From: JAFGDI01 sp963667715 | Lineage (GTDB): Bacteria > Planctomycetota > Phycisphaerae > Sedimentisphaerales > SM23-30 | Length of the DNA stretch: 64,000 nucleotides | Assembly (NCBI GenBank): GCA_963667715.1 | Contig: OY763926.1 | Location: 3,100,001-3,164,000 of the forward strand | Reading direction: 5' to 3' | Shown: piece by piece, positions 47,014 through 55,758 of the stretch | Layout: the number at the start of each line of letters is the position of its first letter | Position numbering within the stretch: the first letter of the stretch is position 1 | Translations under genes and position numbers: made by a program | The notes under the pieces: model-generated | Told to the model about the DNA's origin: nothing | Seen by the model: the letters and a program-made list of their open reading frames with translations, nothing else | Databases searched by the model: none

Positions 47014-47919
47014 ATGATAGACATTTCAATAATAATAGTTAATTTCAATACACTCAGATTAACAAAACAATGTATTGAATCAATTTATAAATATACGCAA
47101 GGATTATCATATGAAATTATTGTTGTAGATAATAATTCAGAAGAAGATTGTGGTGATTTGAGATCATTATTTCCAGATCTAATATTAATTAAAAATTCTC
47201 GAAACGTTGGTTTTGGTAAAGCTAATAATATTGGAGCGTTAAAAGCAAAAGGCAATAACTACTGCTTTATTAATTCGGATGTAATACTGCTTGAAAATTC
47301 AATATTAAAACTACTTAACTTTTCCGCTACAATAAACAACCTTGGTATGATTGGTCCAAAGTTACTTTGGAAAGATAAAACACTTCAATGGTCCTGTAGG
47401 GAGTTTCCTAATTTATGGAATAATTTCTGTCCATCATTTTTTTTAACTAGTATATTTAAAAATTCTCATATATTCAGACTAGAACACATGACTTATTTTA
47501 ATCATAATGAGATAAAAAAAGTTGATGTGCTTGTGGGTGCTTTTATGTTTATCCCAAAACAAGTATTTGAACAGGTCAATGGATTTGATGAACGCTATTT
47601 TATGTATTCTGAAGAAATTGACTTATGTAAGTCGATAAATAAACTAGATAAAACGATATATTTTTACCCGGAAACAAGTGTAATTCATATTGCAGGTGGT
47701 ACAGCCACATCTAATTTCAATGAAATGTCAATAGTCTCAAATGAATCAAGAATAAAGTATTGGAAAAAGCATCATTCTAGGATTGAAGTACTCATCTTTA
47801 AAATGTTCTGTATATACAATTTAGCAGTAAAATTAATTCTTAGTTCATTGCAGATCGTTAAAACTAAAAATAGTTTTAAAACAACATCCAAACAACTAGC
47901 CACTATACTCAGCAAATAA
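47014..47919 (+). CDS. Glycosyltransferase family 2
   Basis: 301 residues of GT-A fold. ISIIIVNFNTLRLTKQCIES is the nucleotide-binding start, VVDNNSEEDCG follows, the donor-metal site lies in NSDVILLENS, and FDERYFMYSEEIDLCKSI is the acceptor loop with catalytic glutamate/aspartate. Similar to rhamnosyltransferase-like GT2 enzymes that build repeat units. Starts 38 bases after the FemAB-like gene. Confidence 0.88.
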   Translation: MIDISIIIVNFNTLRLTKQCIESIYKYTQGLSYEIIVVDNNSEEDCGDLRSLFPDLILIKNSRNVGFGKANNIGALKAKGNNYCFINSDVILLENSILKLLNFSATINNLGMIGPKLLWKDKTLQWSCREFPNLWNNFCPSFFLTSIFKNSHIFRLEHMTYFNHNEIKKVDVLVGAFMFIPKQVFEQVNGFDERYFMYSEEIDLCKSINKLDKTIYFYPETSVIHIAGGTATSNFNEMSIVSNESRIKYWKKHHSRIEVLIFKMFCIYNLAVKLILSSLQIVKTKNSFKTTSKQLATILSK

Positions 47920-47922
47920 CAC

Positions 47923-48546
47923 ATGTTATATCACAGATTTAAACATTTTTATAAAAATAATGGTTTTTATAAAACATTATTACAATGTATAAATAAGGCA
48001 TATTGCATATTTAAAATTCATAAGTTTTTACTTTACTACACAGATGAATATAAAGCAATTGAGTTTGATTCACACAAATATTCTATTAAAAGATATGATG
48101 CCATGCCTGACATTAAAGATAGAAATATTAATGAATTGTGTAAATATTTTGACAAACATATATTTCTCGCTACTGCAAAGCAAAATTTCAATAAAAAGTC
48201 TGTGCTTTGGATATTAATTGACAACAGCTCAAATGCCCCCCTGGGCATAATATGGTCTATTCGAGCCAATACTGTTTCAACACACTTTTTCCCACTCTGT
48301 TCACACGACTGCCATATGTTTAGCAATGAAATCCTTAGTCACCATAGAGGAAAAGGTTACAATACAATTTTACTAAACTATGTTATACATAAATTAAAAC
48401 AAGAAGGAATATCAAGAATTCATATTGAAACAGCAACTGATAATTATGCTGAGCAGAATTCCCTTAAAAAAACACCATTTATTAATTATGGCGTTGCCTC
48501 AAAATATCATTTTTTCAGACAATTTTACACTATATGGTATAAATAA
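47923..48546 (+). CDS. GNAT family N-acetyltransferase
   Basis: 207 residues. The acetyl-CoA-binding loop reads HHRGKGYNTILLNYVIHKL, matching the R/Q-x-x-G-x-G/A site of GNAT enzymes, followed by the RIHIETATDNYAEQNSLKK region typical of the domain's beta5-alpha4. The first 50 residues are basic and aromatic and not recognised. It probably acetylates an amino sugar of the repeat unit. Its stop overlaps the next ATG by one base. Confidence 0.7.
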   Translation: MLYHRFKHFYKNNGFYKTLLQCINKAYCIFKIHKFLLYYTDEYKAIEFDSHKYSIKRYDAMPDIKDRNINELCKYFDKHIFLATAKQNFNKKSVLWILIDNSSNAPLGIIWSIRANTVSTHFFPLCSHDCHMFSNEILSHHRGKGYNTILLNYVIHKLKQEGISRIHIETATDNYAEQNSLKKTPFINYGVASKYHFFRQFYTIWYK

Positions 48547-49415
48547 TGTATATAATCATTACCCCTTGTTTTAATGAACAGAGCTATATTGATTACCCAC
48601 TCAAATCTATCTCTAGCCAAACTATAGAACCAATTAAATGGATAATTGTTGACGATAGCTCAACAGATAGTACTGCTGAAATAATAAAAAAATATGCAAC
48701 CAATAATAACTTCATAGACTATCATTATCGAGTTAAGCCTAATGGCCAAGATTACTTCACTAGTAATGTATTTGCAATTATGGAAGGTTGGGATCAGATT
48801 AAACATCTAGAGTTTGAATATCTGGCTATCTTAGATAGTGACATAACATTACCTGTAGATTATTATGAGAAGATTATAGCTGAATTCGAAAAGGATTCGA
48901 TGCTGGGCATTGCAAGCGGTATATATGAAAATCTTATTGATGGCAAACTACACCCGGTACTAAACGATAGACGTAGTACCCCAAAGGCAATACAAGTTTT
49001 TCGTAAAGAGGCTTTTGAACAAATTGGAGGCTACTTACCACTAAAATATGGTGGGGAAGATACTGCTGCATGTGTTATGGCTAGAATGCACGGTTGGAAA
49101 GTATGGTCCTTTCCTGAAATAAAAGTTGTACATCATCGCCCTACTGGGACCGGTAACGCTGGAAGTCTATTAAAGGCAAAATATAACCAAGGATTAAATG
49201 AATATTTCCTAGGAAGCCATTGTCTATTTGTTTTCATTAAATGTATTAAAAGATCATTAAAAGAAAAACCATATTTTATTGGTGGAGTTACTAGATTCTT
49301 AGGTTACATAATGGGAAGATTTAATGGCGAAAAAAGAATTATTTCAAAAGAATTCATGCAGTTTTTTCGAAAAGAACAAATCAAAAGGCTTCTGTCACTA
49401 AACAAAAAAATATAA
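48546..49415 (+). CDS. Glycosyltransferase family 2
   Basis: 289 residues of GT-A fold starting MYIIITPCFNEQSYIDYPL, with VDDSSTDSTAEII and the DxD-type metal site in ILDSDITLP (about residue 97). YGGEDTAACVMARMHGWKVW is the acceptor-side motif. It adds a sugar to the lipid-linked unit. The start overlaps the preceding gene's stop by one base. Confidence 0.9.
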   Translation: MYIIITPCFNEQSYIDYPLKSISSQTIEPIKWIIVDDSSTDSTAEIIKKYATNNNFIDYHYRVKPNGQDYFTSNVFAIMEGWDQIKHLEFEYLAILDSDITLPVDYYEKIIAEFEKDSMLGIASGIYENLIDGKLHPVLNDRRSTPKAIQVFRKEAFEQIGGYLPLKYGGEDTAACVMARMHGWKVWSFPEIKVVHHRPTGTGNAGSLLKAKYNQGLNEYFLGSHCLFVFIKCIKRSLKEKPYFIGGVTRFLGYIMGRFNGEKRIISKEFMQFFRKEQIKRLLSLNKKI

Positions 49416-49442
49416 CATTTCGTTAAATATGGAGAATAAGTT

Positions 49443-50756
49443 ATGAAAATATCAGTATTTGGATTAGGTTATGTTGGCGCTGTCTCTGTAGCATGTTTCG
49501 CCAAAAATGGGCATACTGTTTTGGGTGTTGACCCCAATATTACCAAAGTAGATATTATTAATAATGGTCAATCTCCAATAATTGAAAAAGATCTTGACAA
49601 GCTTATCTCTAACGGTGTAAACAAATCACAGATTCATGCAACAACAGATATCAAGGACGCTGTGCGCAATACTGATATTTCATTTATATGCGTAGGAACA
49701 CCAAGCCAAGTTAATGGTAGTCTTGACTTAAAATATGTAAGAAACGTTTGTGAGCAAATTGGTAATGAATTAAAAAATAAAAACTCTTATCATCTTGTTG
49801 TTTGTAGAAGTACGATGCTTCCAGGTTCTATGAATTTAACCGTAATACCTACGCTTGAACAATCATCAGGTAAAAAAGCTGGAAAAGATTTTGGCGTTTG
49901 TATAAATCCTGAGTTTTTAAGGGAAGGCACAGCAATATACGACTTTTATAATCCCCCTAAAACAGTAATTGGTGAAATTGATGATAAATCAGGAAGTATA
50001 ATTGCAGAATTGTACTCAGATCTTCAAGCACCATTACTGAGAACATCAATAGAAACTGCAGAAATGGTAAAGTATACTGATAACGTATGGCATGCTGTTA
50101 AAGTATGTTTTGCTAACGAAATTGGTAATATATGTAAGAAGTTACAAATTGACAGTCACCAGGTGATGAATATTTTTTGTCAAGATACAAAATTGAATCT
50201 TTCTCCGTACTATATGAAACCTGGATTTGCTTTTGGTGGTTCATGCCTACCCAAAGATGTTAGAGCATTAACATACAAAGCTAAATCACTTGACTTAGAA
50301 CTTCCAATGCTAAACTCTATCATACCAAGTAATATAAAACAAGTTGAACATGGATTGAATCATATTACTAAATACGGGTTGAAGAAAATTGGAATACTTG
50401 GATTTAGTTTTAAGGCAGGTACTGATGACTTAAGAGAAAGTCCTATTGTCGAGCTTATTGAAACACTTTTAGGCAAGGGATACTCAATTAAGATATATGA
50501 CAAAAATGTTAAACTTGCAACGTTAACTGGAGCTAATAAGGATTATATATTGAATACAATTCCACATATATCAAGTTTGATGTCGGAATCAATTGAAGAT
50601 ATAATTTCACATTCTGAAATTATAGTTATTGGTAATAATTCTGATGAATTTAATTGTATTTTTGAGAATAAAACTAATGAACAAATAATTATTGATTTAG
50701 TAAGAATCTCTAATATAAAAAGCATCCCTGGAGAATATGATGGCATTTGCTGGTAA
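49443..50756 (+). CDS. algD: GDP-mannose 6-dehydrogenase (AlgD-type)
   Basis: 437 residues. Rossmann start MKISVFGLGYVGAVSVACF binds NAD; the catalytic cysteine is Cys268 in FAFGGSCLPKDVRAL, the same number as in Pseudomonas aeruginosa AlgD. The C-terminal UDPGDH domain begins GILGFSFKAGTDDLRESP. CINPEFLREGTAIYDF and SGKKAGKDFGV are more AlgD-like than UDP-glucose dehydrogenase-like. It oxidises GDP-mannose to GDP-mannuronate. The nearby pyrophosphorylase can supply GDP-mannose. Confidence 0.88.
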   Translation: MKISVFGLGYVGAVSVACFAKNGHTVLGVDPNITKVDIINNGQSPIIEKDLDKLISNGVNKSQIHATTDIKDAVRNTDISFICVGTPSQVNGSLDLKYVRNVCEQIGNELKNKNSYHLVVCRSTMLPGSMNLTVIPTLEQSSGKKAGKDFGVCINPEFLREGTAIYDFYNPPKTVIGEIDDKSGSIIAELYSDLQAPLLRTSIETAEMVKYTDNVWHAVKVCFANEIGNICKKLQIDSHQVMNIFCQDTKLNLSPYYMKPGFAFGGSCLPKDVRALTYKAKSLDLELPMLNSIIPSNIKQVEHGLNHITKYGLKKIGILGFSFKAGTDDLRESPIVELIETLLGKGYSIKIYDKNVKLATLTGANKDYILNTIPHISSLMSESIEDIISHSEIIVIGNNSDEFNCIFENKTNEQIIIDLVRISNIKSIPGEYDGICW

Positions 50757-51930
50757 AAATAAAAAAGTCCTTATTATAGTAGAAAATTTACCTCTTCCAT
50801 TTGATCGACGCGTATGGCAAGAGGCAAATACATTAAACAACAATGGCTACAAAGTATCCATCATTTGCCCTAAGGGTAAAGGCTATAATCATTGGCATGA
50901 AAATATAAATGGCATTAATATTTATAGGCATCCATTGCCTTTTGAAGCTAACGGAGCAATCGGATATGCTTTGGAATATACTTCAGCAATTTTCTGGGAA
51001 TTTTTACTATCATTGATTATTCTTTTTAAGCATGGATTCAAGATAATTCACGCATGCAACCCCCCCGATACAATTTTTATAATAGCATTATTTTATAAAC
51101 TATTTGGTAAAAAATTCATATTTGATCATCATGACATAAATCCGGAATTATATATAGCCAAGTTTGGGAAAAAAGATTTTTTCTACAAAATAGTATGTCT
51201 CCTTGAAAAAATGACATTTAGAACAGCTAACATATGTATAGCTACCAATGGGTCGTACAAACGAATTGCAATTGAAAGGGGTAGAAAAAATGCCAACGAT
51301 GTTTACATTGTTAGGAGTGGTCCAAATTTAGATAGACTTAAAATTCTACCTCCAAATCTTGCACTTAAAAATAATAAAAAATATCTAGTAGGTTATGTTG
51401 GTGTTATGGGAAAACAAGAAGGCATTGACCTTTTATTACGCTGTATAAAATCTATTGTAACTAACCATGGCAGAACAGATATTCATTTTGGCTTAGTTGG
51501 TGGTGGTACTGAATTAGAATATTTAATTAATTATGCACAAGAACTTTCTATAACAGATTATGTCACATTTACAGGTAGAGTCTCTGACAATGAAATGCTT
51601 GAAATGCTTAATACTGCAGATATATGTGTTAATCCAGATATAGCAAACGAAATGAATGACAAATCAACCATGAATAAAATAATGGAGTATATGGCATTAG
51701 AAAAACCTATTGTCCAGTTTGATTTAACTGAAGGTAGATATTCAGCCCAAAATTCCTCACTATACGCAATTAAAAATGATGAAAATGATTTTGCCAATAA
51801 AATCATTCAATTACTAGATAATCCTGAACTACGTAAAGCAATGGGAGAAATAGGCAGAAATCGAGTAATTAATGAATTAGAATGGAAATACGAAGAACCT
51901 AAGCTTTTAGAAGCATATAGTAGAGTTTAA
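50740..51930 (+). CDS. Glycosyltransferase family 4 (WbuB-like)
   Basis: About 396 residues. The second of two adjacent ATGs (50737, 50740) is better spaced (6 bases) from GGAG. It overlaps the end of algD by 17 bases. KKVLIIVENLPLPFDRRVWQ and YRHPLPFEANG are typical of the WbuB/GT4_WbuB-like group; the C-terminal nucleotide-sugar site contains NKIMEYMALEKPIVQFDL with its glutamate. Adds a sugar, perhaps the mannuronate just made. Confidence 0.87.
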   Translation: MAFAGKNKKVLIIVENLPLPFDRRVWQEANTLNNNGYKVSIICPKGKGYNHWHENINGINIYRHPLPFEANGAIGYALEYTSAIFWEFLLSLIILFKHGFKIIHACNPPDTIFIIALFYKLFGKKFIFDHHDINPELYIAKFGKKDFFYKIVCLLEKMTFRTANICIATNGSYKRIAIERGRKNANDVYIVRSGPNLDRLKILPPNLALKNNKKYLVGYVGVMGKQEGIDLLLRCIKSIVTNHGRTDIHFGLVGGGTELEYLINYAQELSITDYVTFTGRVSDNEMLEMLNTADICVNPDIANEMNDKSTMNKIMEYMALEKPIVQFDLTEGRYSAQNSSLYAIKNDENDFANKIIQLLDNPELRKAMGEIGRNRVINELEWKYEEPKLLEAYSRV

Positions 51931-51938
51931 ATCAAAAT

Positions 51939-53021
51939 ATGAGTAATAAATATGCAGTTATTTTAGCCGGAGGAAGCGGTCAACGTCTATGGCCGCTATC
52001 AAGAATTAATGCACCAAAGCAGTTAATTGAGTTATTTGACAATAAATGTTTACTTGAACTCTGTATTGATCGCATTAAACCTTTATTCGACCTTGATCAT
52101 ATAATAATAATAACAAATAATAAATATGCAGAACTAATATCTAGACTTATCCCAAAAATTCCAATTGAAAATATATTAGAAGAGCCTGTAGGTCGTGACA
52201 CTGCCAATGCGATTGCGCTAGCCTCTGGTTATATTGCTAATAAAGCCCCAAACTCATATATGGCTGTATTTAGTGCAGATCAAATAATATATCCAATAGA
52301 AAAACTTACGACAGGTATTAAAGATGGATTTAATTTTCTTAAGTCACACCCAAAAGCAATTCTCACATTAGGGATAAATGCCAAATCAGCACACACTGGG
52401 TATGGATACCTTAAAAAAGGGAAAAAAGCTAATAACAACATTTATTCTGTTGATCAATTTATTGAAAAACCTAATATTATCAAAGCTAAAGCATATATTG
52501 ATGATGGAGGCTACTCTTGGAACAGTGGTATGTTTCTTTGGAAAACATCAACAATTCTTTCGGAACTTGATTCTCAATTACCATACAACTATTCTATTTT
52601 AAAAAATATTTTTTCTAAATTTGATACTCAAGATTATAATCAAGCACTAACGCATTATTTTCCACTTCTTAACAAAGTAAGTATAGATTACGGTATAATG
52701 GAAAATGCGTCTAAAGTCTATATGATTGAATTGGATTGCGAATGGAAAGATGTCGGTTCTTTTGAAATGCTAGTTGATGCAATTGGCAAATATGACAATA
52801 AGAATAATGCATCACTTAAAAATTCAAACTGGGTTGAAGAAAATAGTACAAATAACATTATACTTAATTATGAATCAGACCATTTAATTGCAGGAATTAA
52901 TATTAAAGATTTAGTTATTGTACACACAAAAGATGTCACCCTTATATCTCATAAAAACGATACGGACAAGATTAAACATCTTATTCAAAACCTAAATAAT
53001 GATAATAAAAAATATTCTTAA
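51939..53021 (+). CDS. manC: Mannose-1-phosphate guanylyltransferase
   Basis: 360 residues. The nucleotidyl loop AGGSGQRLWPLSRINAPKQL (about 9-28) has the G-x-G-x-R-L-x-P pattern and the mannose-specific PKQ; FIEKPNIIKAKAYIDDGGY and WNSGMFLWK are further signature blocks of ManC/AlgA N-terminal domains. The protein ends after the guanylyltransferase part and lacks the C-terminal mannose-6-phosphate isomerase cupin of bifunctional AlgA. It makes GDP-mannose for the neighbouring algD. Confidence 0.93.
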   Translation: MSNKYAVILAGGSGQRLWPLSRINAPKQLIELFDNKCLLELCIDRIKPLFDLDHIIIITNNKYAELISRLIPKIPIENILEEPVGRDTANAIALASGYIANKAPNSYMAVFSADQIIYPIEKLTTGIKDGFNFLKSHPKAILTLGINAKSAHTGYGYLKKGKKANNNIYSVDQFIEKPNIIKAKAYIDDGGYSWNSGMFLWKTSTILSELDSQLPYNYSILKNIFSKFDTQDYNQALTHYFPLLNKVSIDYGIMENASKVYMIELDCEWKDVGSFEMLVDAIGKYDNKNNASLKNSNWVEENSTNNIILNYESDHLIAGINIKDLVIVHTKDVTLISHKNDTDKIKHLIQNLNNDNKKYS

Positions 53022-53032
53022 TTGGGGTATTA

Positions 53033-54682
53033 ATGCTTTTTAACAGTTTCTCATTTTTAATATTTTTCATAGTTGTTTACGGCTTTTACTGGTTGCTAAA
53101 TAAGGACTATCGACAGCAGAATATTTTGCTTTTTGTTAGCAGCTATATTTTTTATGGATGGTGGGATGTACGCTTCCTTTTTTTAATCGTCCTGTCAACT
53201 TACATTGACTATTGCACATCATTACTTATAGATAATGATAAATTATCAAAAAATGAAAACAGATTAGCGTCAGCGTATCTTATCGGTGCAGGATTTCTGT
53301 TTGTTACCTGCAAGTGGAACTCAGTAAATTGGCTGAATAATGATTTCTCTCACATACTACTACTACCCACAAATCTACAGGGATGGTGGGTAACTATTGG
53401 GGCAATACTGTTTGTATTATTTTTTAATGTTATTCACAAAATTGCATCAGCAAACCCCAAACTTAACCATAGAAAATTCTACCTGTTCCAGAGTGTTATT
53501 GTTAACCTGCTCATATTGGGTATTTTCAAATACTATAATTTTTTCGCGGAAAGTTTTATACAACTTTGGGCAGGTTTGACTGGCAATACACCTGGAGAAC
53601 TTACCACAAAGATAATTCTGCCGGTTGGTATATCATTCTTTACTTTCCAAACAATGAGTCATACTATAGACGTGTATCGTAAACGAATTCCGGCAACCTC
53701 ATCATTATTGGAACTTAGTACCTATATAGCATTCTTTCCTCAGCTTGTTGCAGGTCCAATTGAAAGAGGCGCTCACCTCCTCCCACAGTTCCAGAGAAAA
53801 AGAACCGTTACCTATGATGAATTCCGTAGCGGCATATGGTTGATCTTTTGGGGCTTATTTAAAAAAATTGTAATTGCAGACAATGTATCCAATATTGTTA
53901 ATGTAACATTTGGTCCTTATGACAGTCTATCAATAACAACAGTACCTACTGACGGGTTGCAATGCCTGATATCAGTTTATGCCTTTGCAATTCAGATATA
54001 TTGCGATTTTTCAGGTTATACCGACATGGCAAGGGGGACAGCCAGACTGCTCGGCTTCGATATTATGCTGAACTTCAATCTTCCTTATATTGCAGTAAAT
54101 CCTTCTGATTTCTGGAGAAGATGGCATATCAGCTTATCAAGCTGGCTGGCGGACTACCTATATATTCCTTTAGGCGGTAATAGAAAAGGTCATTTTAACA
54201 CACATAGGAACCTGGCACTAACAATGATTCTGGGTGGTCTCTGGCACGGCGCCGCTTGGACATTCGTTATATGGGGCTTTTTCCATGGTGGCATCCTGAT
54301 TCTCTATCGATTACTAGGTGACAGAGATTCTGAAATGAAATTAAGGTTAATAAAGATCATAAAAATAATTGGCATGTTCCACCTGACATGTATTGGTTGG
54401 TTGCTCTTCAGAGCACAAAATCTTACAACAATCAAAGTGTTTATAGTGGCAATATTTACAAATTTCCATTTTAGCAGTCAGGCAATTGAAACTTTCAACA
54501 ATCTACTGTACTATAGTTGGTTTCTGTTACTATTTCAAGCAATTCAGGCTTACTCTAAAGAACTTGATCCAATGCAAAATTGGCACTGGTTTATCAGGTT
54601 AAATGTTTGGATATTCATAATAACATGTATATTTCGTCTTGCTCCTGTTGGAACGTCTGAATTTATTTACTTTGCCTTTTAA
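53033..54682 (+). CDS. MBOAT-family O-acyltransferase (AlgI-like)
   Basis: 549 residues with about 11 membrane helices. FWRRWHISLSSWLADYLYIPLGG and the invariant His405 in GGLWHGAAWTFVIWG identify the membrane-bound O-acyltransferase family, AlgI/DltB branch. It brings an acyl group across the inner membrane for O-acetylation of the polymer. It sits with an SGNH protein, the same pairing as AlgI with AlgJ/AlgX. An attached GGGG-type site precedes the start (TTGGGGTATTA). Confidence 0.93.
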   Translation: MLFNSFSFLIFFIVVYGFYWLLNKDYRQQNILLFVSSYIFYGWWDVRFLFLIVLSTYIDYCTSLLIDNDKLSKNENRLASAYLIGAGFLFVTCKWNSVNWLNNDFSHILLLPTNLQGWWVTIGAILFVLFFNVIHKIASANPKLNHRKFYLFQSVIVNLLILGIFKYYNFFAESFIQLWAGLTGNTPGELTTKIILPVGISFFTFQTMSHTIDVYRKRIPATSSLLELSTYIAFFPQLVAGPIERGAHLLPQFQRKRTVTYDEFRSGIWLIFWGLFKKIVIADNVSNIVNVTFGPYDSLSITTVPTDGLQCLISVYAFAIQIYCDFSGYTDMARGTARLLGFDIMLNFNLPYIAVNPSDFWRRWHISLSSWLADYLYIPLGGNRKGHFNTHRNLALTMILGGLWHGAAWTFVIWGFFHGGILILYRLLGDRDSEMKLRLIKIIKIIGMFHLTCIGWLLFRAQNLTTIKVFIVAIFTNFHFSSQAIETFNNLLYYSWFLLLFQAIQAYSKELDPMQNWHWFIRLNVWIFIITCIFRLAPVGTSEFIYFAF

Positions 54683-54690
54683 CTAAAAAT

Positions 54691-55740
54691 ATGAACAAAA
54701 AAACTAAAAATATTTTAATCATATTATTCATTGCAATTTATTCCCCAATTGCTAGTGAGTTTATTCTTAGAGCTGTTGATTTTGTTCCAATGTTGCCAAG
54801 ATATGTTTGTGCAATGTCGTACGGAATTAGAGGCAATGAACCTAATAAATCATACTGGCACCAGACGGCTGAGTATAAGATTAATATACAGACTAATTCA
54901 AAAGGTATGAGATGCCCATATGATATACAATATGAGAAGAAACCTGGCGTGAAACGGATCGTGCTTCTTGGTGACTCTTTTGGAATGGGATACGGCGTTA
55001 GCTACGAGCAAATGTTTACGTCAAGACTTGCCTATTATTTGAAAGAAAAAGGAATTGCGGTTGAAATTGTTAATCTTTCAACTTCAGGTCATGGGAATGC
55101 TGAAGAACTTATTGTTCTACAAGAAGAAGGGATTAAATATCACCCCGACTTAGTACTACTTAGTTGGCACAGCACTGATTTTGATGATAATATCAGATCA
55201 GGACTTTTTAAACTAGTTGATGGAAAACTAGAAGGAGATTCCAAAACTTTTTTGCCAGGAGTTGCAACCAGAGAAAAACTTTTCAAGTACTCAGTTTATC
55301 GGTTTCTCGCAGAAAACTCAAATTTCTATAATTTTTTCAGAGATTGGGCAGGTTCAACTATCAAATCCTGGATGGCAAAATCTAAATCTAAAAAAACAGC
55401 TGCCAACAATGAAAATACAAATAGCAGTAATGAAAAAGAAAAGCTAACGATTGCAATATTAAACAGGATAAAACAAATCGCCAAAAAAAATAATGCAGAG
55501 TTTTTAATACTTGACATTCCTGTCAGACATTCAAGAAAAGTGTTTATCTCTACATTTCCATATGAGTATCTTCCAAAAGACAGTACCTTTCATATTTTTA
55601 GTCCGATTAATCTATTCTCTAACGGTAATGGAGAAAAAATCTATTGGGAAAAATCACATGGGCACTTTACTCCACTTGGTTGTAACATGGTTGGAAATGC
55701 ATTAAAAAATTATATTGTAGACCACCATTTATTAAAATAA
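54691..55740 (+). CDS. SGNH-hydrolase-fold protein (AlgJ/AlgX-like)
   Basis: 349 residues with an N-terminal hydrophobic anchor (about 6-25). The SGNH blocks are visible: Ser96 in LLGDSFGMGYG, the N-containing NLSTSGHGNAEEL, and the catalytic His325 in SHGHFTPLG. It is likely the periplasmic enzyme that takes the acetyl group carried by the adjacent MBOAT protein and places it on the chain, or removes it. It follows the MBOAT gene by 8 bases. Confidence 0.82.
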   Translation: MNKKTKNILIILFIAIYSPIASEFILRAVDFVPMLPRYVCAMSYGIRGNEPNKSYWHQTAEYKINIQTNSKGMRCPYDIQYEKKPGVKRIVLLGDSFGMGYGVSYEQMFTSRLAYYLKEKGIAVEIVNLSTSGHGNAEELIVLQEEGIKYHPDLVLLSWHSTDFDDNIRSGLFKLVDGKLEGDSKTFLPGVATREKLFKYSVYRFLAENSNFYNFFRDWAGSTIKSWMAKSKSKKTAANNENTNSSNEKEKLTIAILNRIKQIAKKNNAEFLILDIPVRHSRKVFISTFPYEYLPKDSTFHIFSPINLFSNGNGEKIYWEKSHGHFTPLGCNMVGNALKNYIVDHHLLK

Positions 55741-55758
55741 TACCTATAGCCAAATTAA

